Below are positions 1 to 11,260 of a DNA stretch of 64,000 nt, in pieces. The stretch comes from Eudorina sp. 2006-703-Eu-15. Its lineage: Eukaryota; Chlorophyta; Chlorophyceae; Chlamydomonadales; Volvocaceae. Each line of letters opens with the position of its first letter. The stretch's first letter is position 1. The DNA is taken from the NCBI GenBank assembly GCA_003117195.1, contig BDSI01000111.1, forward strand, positions 238,501 to 302,500, given 5' to 3'. The notes beneath the pieces are model-generated. The model was not told the DNA's origin and did not search any database. It was given only the letters and a program-made list of their open reading frames with translations. Both the position numbers and the translations under genes were made by a program.

Positions 1-3000
1 CGGCATACCAAATCTACTCCCCAGCCCGCGGAATCAGCCGCAGAAGTCCCGAACGTCCCAACACCTCCCGGCAGTCGGCCGTCTTCGGCCGCCTTCAAGC
101 AGCTCCTGACCACACGGAAGTGGAAGATTCTAATGGACTGGTGCGGCTGGCACGACAAAGACCAGTTTGGCTTCCAGCAGCCTGCCATCCGCGACATCGT
201 TGGTCCGAATGGGCGCAGCAGACTCGGCGGCCACGAACGCCCGCACGAATACCAGGTGGGACACCACGTCATTATCGGAGCCTTGCCATCTAAAAAACGG
301 CGGATGACCATCGCGCGGCCGTACCGGTAGGCTCCCACGGTTCCCTTTACTCCCCAACCTGGTGAACGAACAAAGCGAACGATACATGTTTTCCCAATAC
401 CGCTGGCTTACTGCCCGTCGTCTGACTCCTCTCTAGGACCCCGCCCTGACTCCTCTATCGATCTCTAGCCCCCCGCCCTGACTCCAGGAGGGCGCTGCTG
501 CCCGATCCCTGTCCACAGGTCTGTCCACCGGCAGTCCCAGGCTTGGTCTGGCGGTTTGCTCAGCACTCCACTTGTGATGCTGACCCGCCAGTGACCCGCT
601 GTGGGAAATCAAAAGGGCGCCGACACCCGCAACCCGCCTTGGGAAGCACACCCACCCACTGGTTTCACTGCATACTGAGTTATGCAGGGTGTGCCCGGGT
701 TCGTTCTTCGAGTTTATTTATTTTTCTCAATTTAACCACCCACTGGTTTCACACTCTGTTCGCTTATCGCGGCTCAGCAGTTTCCTGATGCACCTGCCCG
801 CTGGGTGGACCCGGCCGCTGCACTGCACTGCGCTGCACTGCACTGCCTGCACACCTACGTACGGCACCCCCTGCTCGCCCACCCAGGTGGCGGTCAGCTT
901 CCCGGGGGCGGAGTTCGTCAAGGGGGAGCACGGGCACTGCAGCAACTTGACGGACTCGCGGGGCCGACTCATCGCCACCAACGGCGCGGAGATGGCGGAG
1001 GCGGTCCGTGGGTGGCTGGTGGAGGACTGGCTGGGCGGCGATGCGCGACGGGGTGGGCGGGTGGGGCCGTGTGTGGGCGTATGTAGCGAGAAATAAAGCC
1101 GCTGTGGGTGTTACGCTGTACGACAGCAGATGCGTGTGCGGCAGGTGCACGATACCAGGAACATGGACGTTGCGTTGCATACATCGCTAGTCACGGCTCG
1201 TAGCTAGCGCCACAGCGCGCGTGGTTGTTCGACTCCCTAACTCGTCCCTGCCCGCAGGTTTGACCCACGTCTTCATCGACAAGCTCAACCTGCAGCACTG
1301 CGCCGGCAGCGTGCGCGCGGTCAACTTCGGGCGGGGCAACCCGCACGCATACGCGGTGCTCAACGAGAACTGGGCCATCTACCTTCGGGTATGCCAGGGG
1401 CGTTCCTCGTTAAGGGAGCGGTGGTGCAGCAAGGGGCCCGGGGGGGACACGCTCGGACTCGGTGCGTCGTCCCACAAAAAGCATCTCGTCAGTCAGTCAG
1501 TCAGTCAGTCAGTCAATTAGTCAGTCAGCCTAACAGTAGGCTTCCGAGGTCAGACCCTCTTGGCGCGGTGCAGGCCCCCTGGCCAAGGAAAGCCGCATGT
1601 TCTTAGAACCGACTCGACCCACATGCTCGTCCAGGGGGGTACATCAGCGTGTGCAGCACGACGGGGGGCTGGCGCGCCTGGCGGGGTCTGCCGTAGACGG
1701 CATCCACGCGGCTGCCTGCAACCGTTACATGGTGGACCCTACCCTAAGGCCCCCGACTGGGCGATCTCCACGTGGTGTGCGGCTGCGCCAGATAGACAAG
1801 CGAGCGAGTGGCTGCACCCGTCCGGCTGCTCGGCCGCCGGCTTGCGTGCGTGGGCGGGCTGGCGGGCGGGCCCACCGATCCGTGGCGACCCGGCAACCGA
1901 ATTGAAGCGCCCACCGAACGAACTCCCTTAGGTCCGCCTTGGCGCGGCTCCGAAACCGATCTGTCCGGACGTCCCTCCCCCTTGTGCTCTTGTGCGGGCG
2001 GGCGGGGGGCCCGCCCCCCCTGGCAACGGCGCCGCAGGAGGCCTTCTTGGAGTGCCGTGTGGTGGTGTTCCTGCTGAACCAGGACTGGCTGGACTCCATA
2101 CCCTGCAATCAGGAGTTCGAGGGACTCATCCTCAGGAAGAGCACATATCCGTACGTATGACATCACGTATGCCAGTGCTAGGGGCTCTCTCCCTCTCTCT
2201 CTTACCCTCTCTTTCTCTCCCCACCCCTTTATCTCTCCTCACCCCCCCTCTCTCCCTCTCTTTCCCCCTCTCTCTTTCCCCACCCCCTCTCTCTCACTCT
2301 CTCTCTTATTCACCTACACCTGCCTCCGTACGTGCCGTACACCCGCAGTACTGACGGCAGCCGGCGCGCCGTCGTGTTTGTCGACATCACCGACCCCGGC
2401 TACAAGGGCTACCTGCTGCCCGCCTACTTCGCCACCATGCGCCAGCAGGCGGCGCGGCACTTCGATGTCCACACGCTGGCCTTCAACGAGAACCTCTCCC
2501 CCGAGGACAAGACGGAGGTCCGCTTGTTGGGGGGGGACCGGCGGGGCCTGCGCCACCCATCTTTACCGTTGATCTAACCCAAAGCAGTGGAACTGTTACT
2601 GTACAGCTCCGCAGCAGCTGAACCTCCAGAGCCCACTGGGCGGCCCGTCGCGACTCTCGAGCTCGGGGGGGTGGGGGGTGCAACATGCCAGCTTGCCAGG
2701 GGATGGACGGGGGACGATGCTGTCCAGTTTTTGAGGACCTACCGTACCTACCGTATTGTCTCAGTAGGTACCGTAGAGCAGGGTTCGCCTGATGGCGAGG
2801 AGCCGACCGTCAAATCGCCCGACCGGCCTGCAAGCTCATGTCCAGCAGTACCGCAGTACAGCAATACCGCAGTGCGCGCAGTGCGCTCATCCCTTACCGG
2901 TCCGGACATGGCCCACAGGCGGTGCGGTGCGGTGCGGTGCGGTGCGGTGCGGTGGTCTGAATCGGCTCGCGTAGTTTATTTCGCATGCCAGGGCAAAAGG

Positions 3001-6000
3001 GGGCCGGCGGCGTCCGTTCCCCAGCAGGGGTCGGGGGCTAGGGGCCTGTTCTTTCGGATCCCGGCTGGGAGTGTGTTGAGATGTCGCCTTATGGGCAGCC
3101 AGCCACCTGCTGCGGGACATCGGGGCCATGTACGACTCGGATTTTCGTCGTACATGAGCAGTGCCAGTAGACCCGCACACACGGGTGCCGCTCTGTCTTG
3201 ACTCGCCGTGTGTCTGCCCGCAGGTACGGCGCTCCCTCACCACAATTATACGACAGTACTGCACATCGTACGAGGCGCCGACGTACGGTGAGCTGCATGG
3301 TTGTGCCACGACGCGCGTGTACATTTATGATGCACTGGACCGCCGGTGCGCGGGGCTGGCTGGGGTAGGTGAACCCCATGGGTTCGTTTCTGGTTTTCTG
3401 TAGGGTTTCTCTTTCCATTTGAACCCCATGGGCAACAGCCAGAGCGTCCTTCCTCGCCACATTTTGCACAAAGGAAAGACGCCGTGTGCGCCGGAGCGGG
3501 TGCTGAGCCGAATGCGGTACCCTAGAGAAACGATCTCGGTGTCGCAGATAGAGAAGGAATCTGACGAAATCTGGTAATGCGTGATGAGCCCACCGTCCCA
3601 CCAAAGCCGTGTCTGAGGCTGGTCGCCGTTCCCCGCCGCAGACATCGCGGACATGGCGAGCCGGACCGTCCAGTGGCGCAACTGGCTGTACTTCCGCTGC
3701 CTGGAAGGGACAAATGGCTGGCGGGAGCTGCTGGATGTTCAGGTACGGAAGTAAGAACGTTGCCGTACGGATCACCAACGAGAATTCGTTGGTACGGCGA
3801 TGTGTGCGCTACGAGCCTGCGTGGGCGAGTGAGGTGGAGACACACAGCCCGCATACCCCACACACCGTGTAGCGGTTGACCTTCTTCCCACGTTCCCCGG
3901 GGGCCCCCTCCCCCGCCCCCTACCTGCACCACGCATGAGTTCGTGACCCGCCTGCTGTCCAGTCTTAGGTCCGTACCCACCCAGTGTCGGGACACCCCTC
4001 ATCAAACGGGGGCTGCCCCGCTCCGACCGGGTGGGCGCGGTGGGGAGCCGGCCCCGCCAGTTCGGCACCCTGTCGCGCATTCCCCCAACTAACGTGCCCT
4101 TGTGCCTTCCTTCCTCTGCCGTACATGTCGTACCGGTCGTACTGCGTCCCTTGCTTGCAAGCCTGCCTGCCGCACTCCCTTTCGGGCCGCACTGCCGCCC
4201 CGCCCCATCATCCCAGCGCACGGTACTGTGTTGTTTCCTGCCGCTCGCTTACCCCCTCCTCGGCTTCTCCTTCCGCATCGCCATGTCCTTTGACCACGTT
4301 CGCGGCGCGGCTATAACTTCGCCTGATACAGGTCGGTAATCTAATGGTTCTTCGGGGATGGGTCGGGTCCTCGCCGCACGTGCTGTTGCTATTTTGCACC
4401 TGGCGGCCGCGCGGCCACGCCGCCGCGTGTCCGTGCACAGCCCCATTTCCCTCCCTCTGCCATGCAGGTACGTCGCCACATTAGTATTCTGGATAAAGTT
4501 TGTGTGCCCGGGTTTGTTTCTGGAAATAGGTGTTCTTTCCAAGCCCACATACCCTCTGCTCACGTATGAGACCGTTTGTTCCACCCGACCTGCGTACGTA
4601 GCCAGCGCGCGACGGCTTTACATCTCGTGCGATACAAGCAAGCATTAACGTTGTCGTACAGAGTACTGCTGAGATCACGTACATCTGTACGACTGCCAGA
4701 TCTTGATGTTGATGCGCGCACGTGGCGTGCCTTTCAGGACTGCAATTGGTACAAGGCTCTGGAAGATTCGGGCGAAAGTCGCTGGGCGAGGCCTACATTT
4801 GAGTGTACGACACAGGGCGTGCTGAGTCGAAGGTGGGTGGGAGCGTGGAGGTGGGTTGGGTCTTGGGTGTGTATGGGGGGCTGCGAAAGCGCTGCCCTGC
4901 CGGGCGGTGTGTGTGTGCCTGTCTGTGTGTGGGTGTGTGGGAGGGGGCGGCAGCAGGCCCAATGACATCCCCTTCGGATGACTAGGCTGCAGGTCGCTCG
5001 ATTGAGCAGGCTCCCTCCCCCGCGAACATTATAACATCGTCGTACGCGCTGTACGACGTTCTCTCCGCACTGTCAGAACTCTGTACCTTGAGGTCCGCGC
5101 CCCCCTCGACTGGCGTGGGAGCAGAACCGAAAGACTATCACCCCCCCGCCGAGCTCTGAGCTCTGGGCCCAGCCGCAAGCCGTGCAAACCGGGTGACGAA
5201 AGACGTGGCCTGACCTCCGTGCCTGTGTTGTGACGAACCCTGTACGGCGCTTGCCACGACACCGCCGTACTGCGGCGTGCGTGTCCCGACACGCGCCTCC
5301 CGGCGGGTTTCGCAGGTTCCGGCTGCGTGTGACGCGGCTGGGCGACGGGCGCTTCGGCGAGATCCAGCTGGTGGGCTGGGAGCTGTACGACGCCGCCACG
5401 GGGGAGAACATCGTACGGCCGGGTAACGGCTACACGCGCGCTCCAGGGGGGCTCAACGCCGCCTCCATGGCCATGGTGGACATGGGCATGGGCGCCTGGT
5501 GCCACCAGTGCGGGACCAGGTGAGGTGAGGCGGCCGCTGCTGCTGAGGCGGACCGCGGGGACCAGGGAGGGAGGAAGCTGTCGTTCGTAACTTCGTGTAC
5601 GGAAGCCGATGATGACGACACCGACCAGACTAGCAGGGGGGCCAGCGGCGGCACCGGAGGGGTGGTCCACACAGTCGGGGTGATGCCACAGCGGTGACGA
5701 CATCCGTAGAGGCTGAAGAGGGTGGTCCAGCAATGCAAATGAATCAACGTTGTGCAGCAAGGAATTAGCGCGCCGGGGATCCTTGGTGTGTAATGATGCG
5801 GTGGAGCGCACCTGCCCCGCACGCCACCGGCGCAGGGAACACACAAAAGAACGCGCAGAGAAGAATTCCTGTCCCGTGGGCCACCTCAAAACCCTTCGCC
5901 GCACGCGCGCCAGGCAGTACTCGTGGCTGGAGTGGGTGGTGCCCAACGACCAGCCGCCGGTGGCGGTGGGCCGGCTGCGGCTGACCGCCCACCCCACCCG

Positions 6001-9000
6001 GCCGCCGGTGGAGTTCAGCGACTCGCAGCTGCCGCTGGACTTCACCCTGGAGTGCGTCCCGGTGGGGGTCCGCGCGGAGCACTCGGCGGAGTTCCTGCGG
6101 GACTACGAGCGGCCGATGACCAAGGGCGACCTGACGCACTTGAAGGGTGGGTACGGCAGGGGTACGACAGGGGTACGGTAGAGATACGGCAGGGGTGCGA
6201 CAGGGTGTGGCAGGGTATAGACAGGGGTATGGCAGAGGTACGGCGACGGAGGGATGGGCTCCCCGTGGGTAGGTGGCAAGGGGGGGGGAGGGAGGCGGCA
6301 GCGCGCCTGTCCGTGCTGGGGAAGTGAGCGGCAGGCAACGCCGGCGGTGGCGCGACCTCATTTCGTTGGGGGAACCAATCCAGGGCCACGTACGGTACGG
6401 CGGCTATAGCTGAGTTGCGCGGATGGCAACTGCGCTCAACTCCACCGCTCCACCGCGAGGCCCACGGGCCCTGGTGACCGAGCATATGTATCGAGACACG
6501 GCCCAACAGCATACACCAAGCCGCGTGCGTTGTGCCTCTACCTGGCTCCTCTCTCTCCCTCTCCCTGCGCTGGCGCCCGGATCGCAGGCGAGCGGCCGCA
6601 GCGGTGGGTCCGACTGGACGCCAGGGAGGGAGTCCCCCTGTCCGGATCCGCTCTGGACGGCGGCCCTCGCTGGATGACCTTCGCGCCCCAACCGCTGGCG
6701 GACGCCTCACCACGCGCCCCCACCCCCGCCCATGATCCTGCCTCGGGGTCGGCACCGGCGCCGGGCCCGGGGCGGGGCTTTGAGCTGGGCCCACGCTGTA
6801 CGGGCTTCCGACTGCGCTTCACGTCTGTGGCCGACGGGGACGCTGCGACGGAGGTGGATCTGGCAGGTGTACGGCTTCAGGTACGACTCGACAGGCGGCC
6901 CGCATGACGCGGCGTTCGGGCGGCATTTCAACGGCTCGCGGTGCGGATGGGGGTTGGAACTTTGAAGTTGAAGTCAGGCAGCCGGTAATGCTGCAGAAGT
7001 CCACAACCCTAAGACGTCCCGCGGAGCCGGTTGTCTGTTTTGGGCAGCAGCAGCCCTTTGCCTGAGTCTGAGCGTACTGCGGTACGGGCCTCCGTTCGTA
7101 CAGGTGGTTCCGGAGGATGACCTCCAGCCGCTTTGTGGCGGCACCTGCTCCGAAACCGGCGGAGACTTCCCGTCGGAGCGGTGCGGCCCCTCGGCGGCGT
7201 CCGATGGCCACGGCTGGACGCGCTGGGTGGACACCCGGGCGGGTGGTATCGGCAACACGGCCGTGTGGGAGTACCAACACACGGGGGTGGCGACGGTGGA
7301 GGCCTACACCATCACTTCCCAGGTCGGTTGGCAAGGGGGTAGGCGGATACCAGGACAGTATCGCCGGCTTGGTTTCGTCGGTTATTTGGTTCGTTGACGG
7401 TTGTTTCGCGGAAGAGGGCAGTTGTACGGCATCTGCCTGAGGCGCGAAACCCTGTGCGGTGCCGTGCAAAATGCGGTTGGAGATGAGCGGTATCCATCAC
7501 CCGGCGGGCTCGAACGCAAAGCAAACGGAGAGGGAGGTAAGGGGTGCAGGGTTAGTATCGGAGTTGGCCCACATTGCGTGAGCACCATTCGGGCGGGCCC
7601 GCTGTGCCATGGGTTGTGACGCCCGCCACGGCACCACGGGACACGCGGTCGGGTGCCTGATGGTCTGCGCCCCGGCCCCCCCTGCAAGCTCGTGGCAAAT
7701 AAAACAGTTCGCCATCGCCCGCACAGGTCGGGACGTTTGGTGTCGCCGACGGGCTGCACGGCGCGCCGCGCGACTGGGTGCTGTACACCCTCATAGCTGC
7801 GCAGCCGCCCGTGGCCGCCGCCGGTGCGGCTGTGGCAGCCGCCAAGGGCGGCGGCAGCAGCCGGGGCGGCGGAGGCGACGGCGGCGTCCATGACGGCGGC
7901 GGCGATGACGGCGGCGGCGGCGGCGGGGTCAGCGAAGGTTCCTGGGTCGAGCTGGATCGCCGGGCGGAGGTCATCTTCACCAACCCGAGGGAGACAAAGC
8001 GCTTCGATGTGGCCCGGCCGCTGCCGGGGTCCAGGTACCGCCTCGTGGTCCGTGCCGTGCGGTGCGGATGTGCCAGCCCCAACCTCCAGGTACGACATAC
8101 GGTACGACGTACGGCATCAGGGGCCTCTTTTGAGGCCCCCGCTAATAACCCACACTCGGTACCTGGTGATGTGATCTCTCGTGTATCCGCACGGTACAAG
8201 CGTGTGTACGGCGACGTGTACGGCATCAGTGCGTGTCGCGTCCGTTCCCTTCGTACACGAAGTACATATGCCATGCCATCGCACCTACGACCTACCCAGC
8301 ACCCCACGCACCCTGCGCGGAATGTACGACGATGTGTACGGCTTGTCTGCTTGCAGGTGGGAGACATCGAGCTGCTGGCCCGAGCCGGCGGCCCCTCGCT
8401 GCTCCAGGGAGGTCAGGTCTTCCTGCATCCCTCGGCGAGGTAGGTGGCATCCCGGGATACGTCCCTCTTGCCCCTTCCGGCTGAGGAGAAGTAGTTCCAC
8501 TGGGTGGAATGCAGCAGCCGGTAAGCCGGTCTGGTCTGACAGTCTGGCCTTGAGCGCTGGCCCGCTGGCCCGCTGACTGGCTGCTGATGATTAGCTGGTT
8601 CGTTTAGCTGGCAGATATCTGGTTTTGACGTGGTCCGGTGTATGTGCGGTGTCCAGGGCCTTCTGACGTTCTGAGATCCGACACGCTGTCCGTTTGTGTC
8701 GTTGCGTCGTCCGCTGCCCCGGGCCGCAGCTACCCGGACATGCGCGAGGCGCGCTGGGCGGCGGACGACCCCACCCGGCTGCAGCTGCACCTGCCCATCC
8801 ATCCATCGCAACGCGGCTCCACCAAACAACAACAACAGCAACAACAGCAAGAGCAACAGCAACAGGAGCAACAACAGCAACAACAACAGCAGCAGCAGCA
8901 TGCGGGCGACGCCACCGGCTGGGTGGGTCTCTCCGGCGGGATGTGGAAATGGGGCGGTGCGCCCTTGGCAGCGTGGTACGACTGGCCGCTGGAGTTCTCG

Positions 9001-9870
9001 CTGCAGTGCAAGGAGACGTCCGACGGGGATGCCGTACGGTACGGCAGCCAGCCCACCATGGCGTACCGTACGGACCGGTTCAAGGTGGAGTACGGCCCGG
9101 GCGCGATCTGGGCGACGCTGACGTACGAGGAGGACGTCGTGGTCGCGGGGGTGGGCCTGCGGAACGACTTCCAGGCGCAGCCGCGCGGCGAGCCGCTGAG
9201 ATGGCGGTTCGAGGTGTGTCGTACCAACGGTAACGACAACGGTAACGGCAACACCTCTGGCGTTGTTGCCACGGCTGCTGCGGCTGCTGGTGCTGCTGCT
9301 GCTGGTGCTGCTGCTGGTTATGATGCGGCTGCTGGCGGAGGGGTCGAGCGCTGGGAGGTGTTGCTGGAGGTTCCCGGAGTGCGCTTCGATACCCACGTGA
9401 CCGCGGGCGTCTTCTACCTGCCGACACCCGGTCCCACGGCCCGGCGGTACCGGTTCGTTTTCGAGGAGTGGTGGATGCCCTGCCCGCTGGCCCACCTGCA
9501 CAGCGTGGTGGTGGTGGGGTGCAAGGCCTCTGCGGTGGCTTCGGCCGCAGGCGCGGCGCGCATCGTCGCACCCGCGTCCTCGGCGGGCGGCGCGGAAGTG
9601 GCAGGCGCGGCGGGGAGTAGTCCGGGGGGGGCCGCGGCGGCGGTGGCGGGGTCCGAGGCGGCGGGCGGCGGAGGGGGTCGGGACGGAGGCAGCGGCGGGT
9701 CAGGGGCGGGCGGCGATGTGCCATTGAGGTTCCGGGAGCTGGCGAGTGTGGACCTGATGTTGCGGCGGTGGAAGAGGCCCGTGCGCCTCCGTGAGTACGC
9801 GTTCCTGCCGGCCGGTCTGGGCCCGGGAGTGCCCACGTCCTGGGTGCTGGAGGGCCTGACGGACGAGTGA
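1..9870 (+). CDS. TIR-domain protein with multiple discoidin-like domains (5' partial, about 18 exons)
   Basis: Spliced gene, open at the left edge. Exons traced: 1-255, 887-1052, 1258-1388, 1657-1731, 2038-2150, 2349-2517, 2588-2670, 3103-about 3146, 3224-3287, 3642-3742, 4738-4832, 5316-5519, 5914-6146, 6588-6880, 7104-7322, 7727-8089, 8357-8439, 8730-9870 (TGA). Intron phases agree at every junction except between the exons at 3103 and 3224, where one base does not fit. The TIR domain spans about residues 84-303 (counted from the window edge): strand A YQVAVSFPG, HVFIDKLNL, VVVFLLNQDW, then SIPCNQEFE, whose E235 (bases 2113-2115) sits where TIR NADases keep their catalytic Glu, and AVVFVDITDP. 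Downstream are discoidin-like modules; the clearest is at 7104-8439 (EAYTITSQ, RDWVLYTL, ETKRFDV, YRLVVRAV). The last exon has a Gln tract and ends PTSWVLEGLTDE. Total seen is about 1,280 residues. NAD cleavage and ligand binding are inferred from the families. The start codon is not in the window. Confidence 0.75.
1485..1530. repeat. CAGT tetranucleotide repeat
   Basis: Tandem CAGT/TCAG units inside the intron that separates the TIR exons at 1258-1388 and 1657-1731. Simple microsatellite with no coding role. Confidence 0.85.
2185..2316 (+). repeat. CT-rich polypyrimidine tract in intron
   Basis: Long run of C and T (CTCTCT, CCCC, TTTCCC blocks) just upstream of the acceptor at 2347-2348 of the exon that carries the TIR strand AVVFVDITDP. 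It may help acceptor recognition but is far longer than needed. Confidence 0.8.
2921..2953 (+). repeat. GCGGT pentamer repeat
   Basis: About seven tandem copies of GGTGC/GCGGT within an intron of the TIR gene. Simple repeat. Confidence 0.85.
6147..6250 (+). repeat. Degenerate 10-bp minisatellite at an intron start
   Basis: About ten imperfect copies of a unit like GGTACGGCAG begin right at the donor site (GTGGGT at 6147) of the intron after exon 5914-6146. Several copies recreate GT dinucleotides in donor-like context, so local splice slippage is conceivable. Confidence 0.7.
8827..8898 (+). repeat. CAA/CAG repeat coding a Gln tract in the last TIR-gene exon
   Basis: Twenty-four codons, 22 Gln and 2 Glu, in frame with the last exon. 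The tract marks the left breakpoint of the segmental duplication: the second copy at 14261 starts within remnants of the same CAACAG sequence. Confidence 0.9.
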
Positions 9871-9904
9871 ACAGGGATGAGGGCGATTGGGTATGGATGT
9901 GTTT

Positions 9905-10050
9905 TCTTGTTGGGTTCGGTTGGGTGGTTTCGTTGGGTTCGGTTGGGTAGTATCATAGGGTTCATTTGGGTCGTCTGTCGTTGGGTTCGGTTGGGTCTGT
10001 CGTTGCTCGTTGGGTTCGGTTGGGTCCGTCATTGGGTTCCCTAGGTGCTT
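9905..10050 (+). repeat. TTGGGTTCGG minisatellite downstream of the TIR gene
   Basis: Irregular tandem copies of GTTGGGTTCGGTTGGG begin about 35 bp after the TGA stop. It is likely 3' UTR or spacer. It is G/T-rich like telomeric DNA, but no 7- or 8-base telomere period is kept. Confidence 0.7.
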
Positions 10051-10234
10051 GTGTTGGGTGGGGTCTAACGTTGGTGCGCGTGGGTCGGTTCCCGCTACCG
10101 TATTACGCGATGGTGCCCTTTGCAGCTTGCGCGGGGATTCCAAGGGGCCCGGTTGCGCATTGCAGTTCTGCCCAGAAATGACGTTGCAGTCTCTAGACCG
10201 CGTGAAACTGACATGAATCGTTTTATTATTGTTT

Positions 10235-11138
10235 TTATTTGGGCGGGGCGTGGGGTTCCGAGGGGTAGGGTGGAGGCGACGGCGGGATCGTTGAGGACGG
10301 CGTGGACGGCGGTGACGGGGAGGAGTTGGCGGAGCGCGTTGGGCAACCACAGCTTGGCGGAGGAGTCAGGGGCCCGGCGCGGCGCGTGCGCGCGTCGATG
10401 GCGGTGGCGAGGGGGACGATCAGGGCGGCCAGGAGCCCCGGTTGCAGGCAGAAGTGGGCGGCGGGGAAGTGTGTGGCGTAGGCGTGGAGAAGGTGGAGGG
10501 TGCGGAGGTGGTAGGATTGAAAGGTGGAGGCGGGAAGGGGGCCGTGGGCCTGCCAGAGGTCTTGTAGGTGTAGAAGGCGGCGCCGGACGTCGCGACACGC
10601 GTACCAGCGCTTGCGGTGCTCGCCGTTGGCAGGCGGGAGGGCACCGGCGTCGAAGGGGACATTGGGGAGGTCGGCGGCGACGGTATGTGCTTCGAAGGCG
10701 ACGTTGAGGTCGGGCTGGCGGGCAGGACGGAGGGTGCGCAGGCGCTGGACCCAAACCATTTCAAGTTGAGCGGCGACACGACGAAAGCGACGGGAGTTGG
10801 CGGCGACACCCGTGACGTATTGAAGGGGGAGGACGAACAGCCGTTCCGGGCCGTGGGAACAGATGTGGTGATGGAAGGAGGGGCCAGGTTCGTGTTTGCC
10901 GCAGGCGCTCCAAGCAGCCACGTCGGGTTTGGCCGACGTAGATGGGGGCATGGTGCTGCGACCGGACACGTTTGCGTTGATCGGGGAGATAGAAGGCGGC
11001 GTAAATGGCGCGGTGTGGGTCCCGGTCGGCGGGGAGGGCGCCATCTTCGACGGCGCGGCCTGGGGATGGGGAGCCACCCGTGTTGGGGAGCTGCCTATCC
11101 GTGTCAAATGCGAGATGCGGAACGAACGCACGGACGAG

Positions 11139-11169
<31 letters not shown>

Positions 11170-11183
11170 GCGCACGCACACAC
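10235..11183 (-). pseudogene. GIY-YIG nuclease-like remnant, frameshifted
   Basis: On the minus strand one frame reads HRAIYAAFYL, then APIYVGQTRRGCLERLRQ, which matches the GIY and YIG halves of a GIY-YIG endonuclease followed by its conserved Arg region (about 11010 down to 10900). The domain continues in another frame with SFHHHICSHG, FVLPLQYV, then LEMVWVQRLR and a terminal LNV motif (to about 10690). At least one frameshift near 10900-10920 therefore breaks it. Such domains occur in Penelope-like retroelements, which are common in volvocine genomes, and in some stand-alone nucleases. No reverse transcriptase is visible beside it. The second duplication copy lacks this domain. It is probably a mobile-element relic. 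Confidence 0.6.
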
Positions 11184-11188
11184 GCACG
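11143..11188 (+). repeat. CACG tetranucleotide repeat
   Basis: Tandem CACG with a few CACA variants, near the start of the minus-strand GIY-YIG remnant. The copy 2 segment has no such run. Confidence 0.9.
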
Positions 11189-11260
11189 GTCGCGGGTTGC
11201 CGCTGTCATTGTGCGTATCGCAAAATAAACCGCGTACACAGTCTTGTTCAGCTTATTTGT

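Noticed and set aside
433..1184. Several overlapping frames on both strands in 433-1184
   Set aside because: They lie mostly in the intron 256-886, and the exon 887-1052 explains the coding signal in one frame only.
5029..6045. A 338-residue minus-strand frame
   Set aside because: It is the shadow of GC-rich plus-strand exons (5316-5519 and 5914-6146), whose splice phases agree.
8413..9501. A 362-residue minus-strand frame
   Set aside because: Antisense of the last TIR-gene exon; its Leu run is the complement of the CAA/CAG tract.
9905..10050. TTGGGTTCGG repeats as interstitial telomere DNA
   Set aside because: The period is irregular and the unit contains TTCGG, unlike TTTAGGG or TTTTAGGG telomeres.
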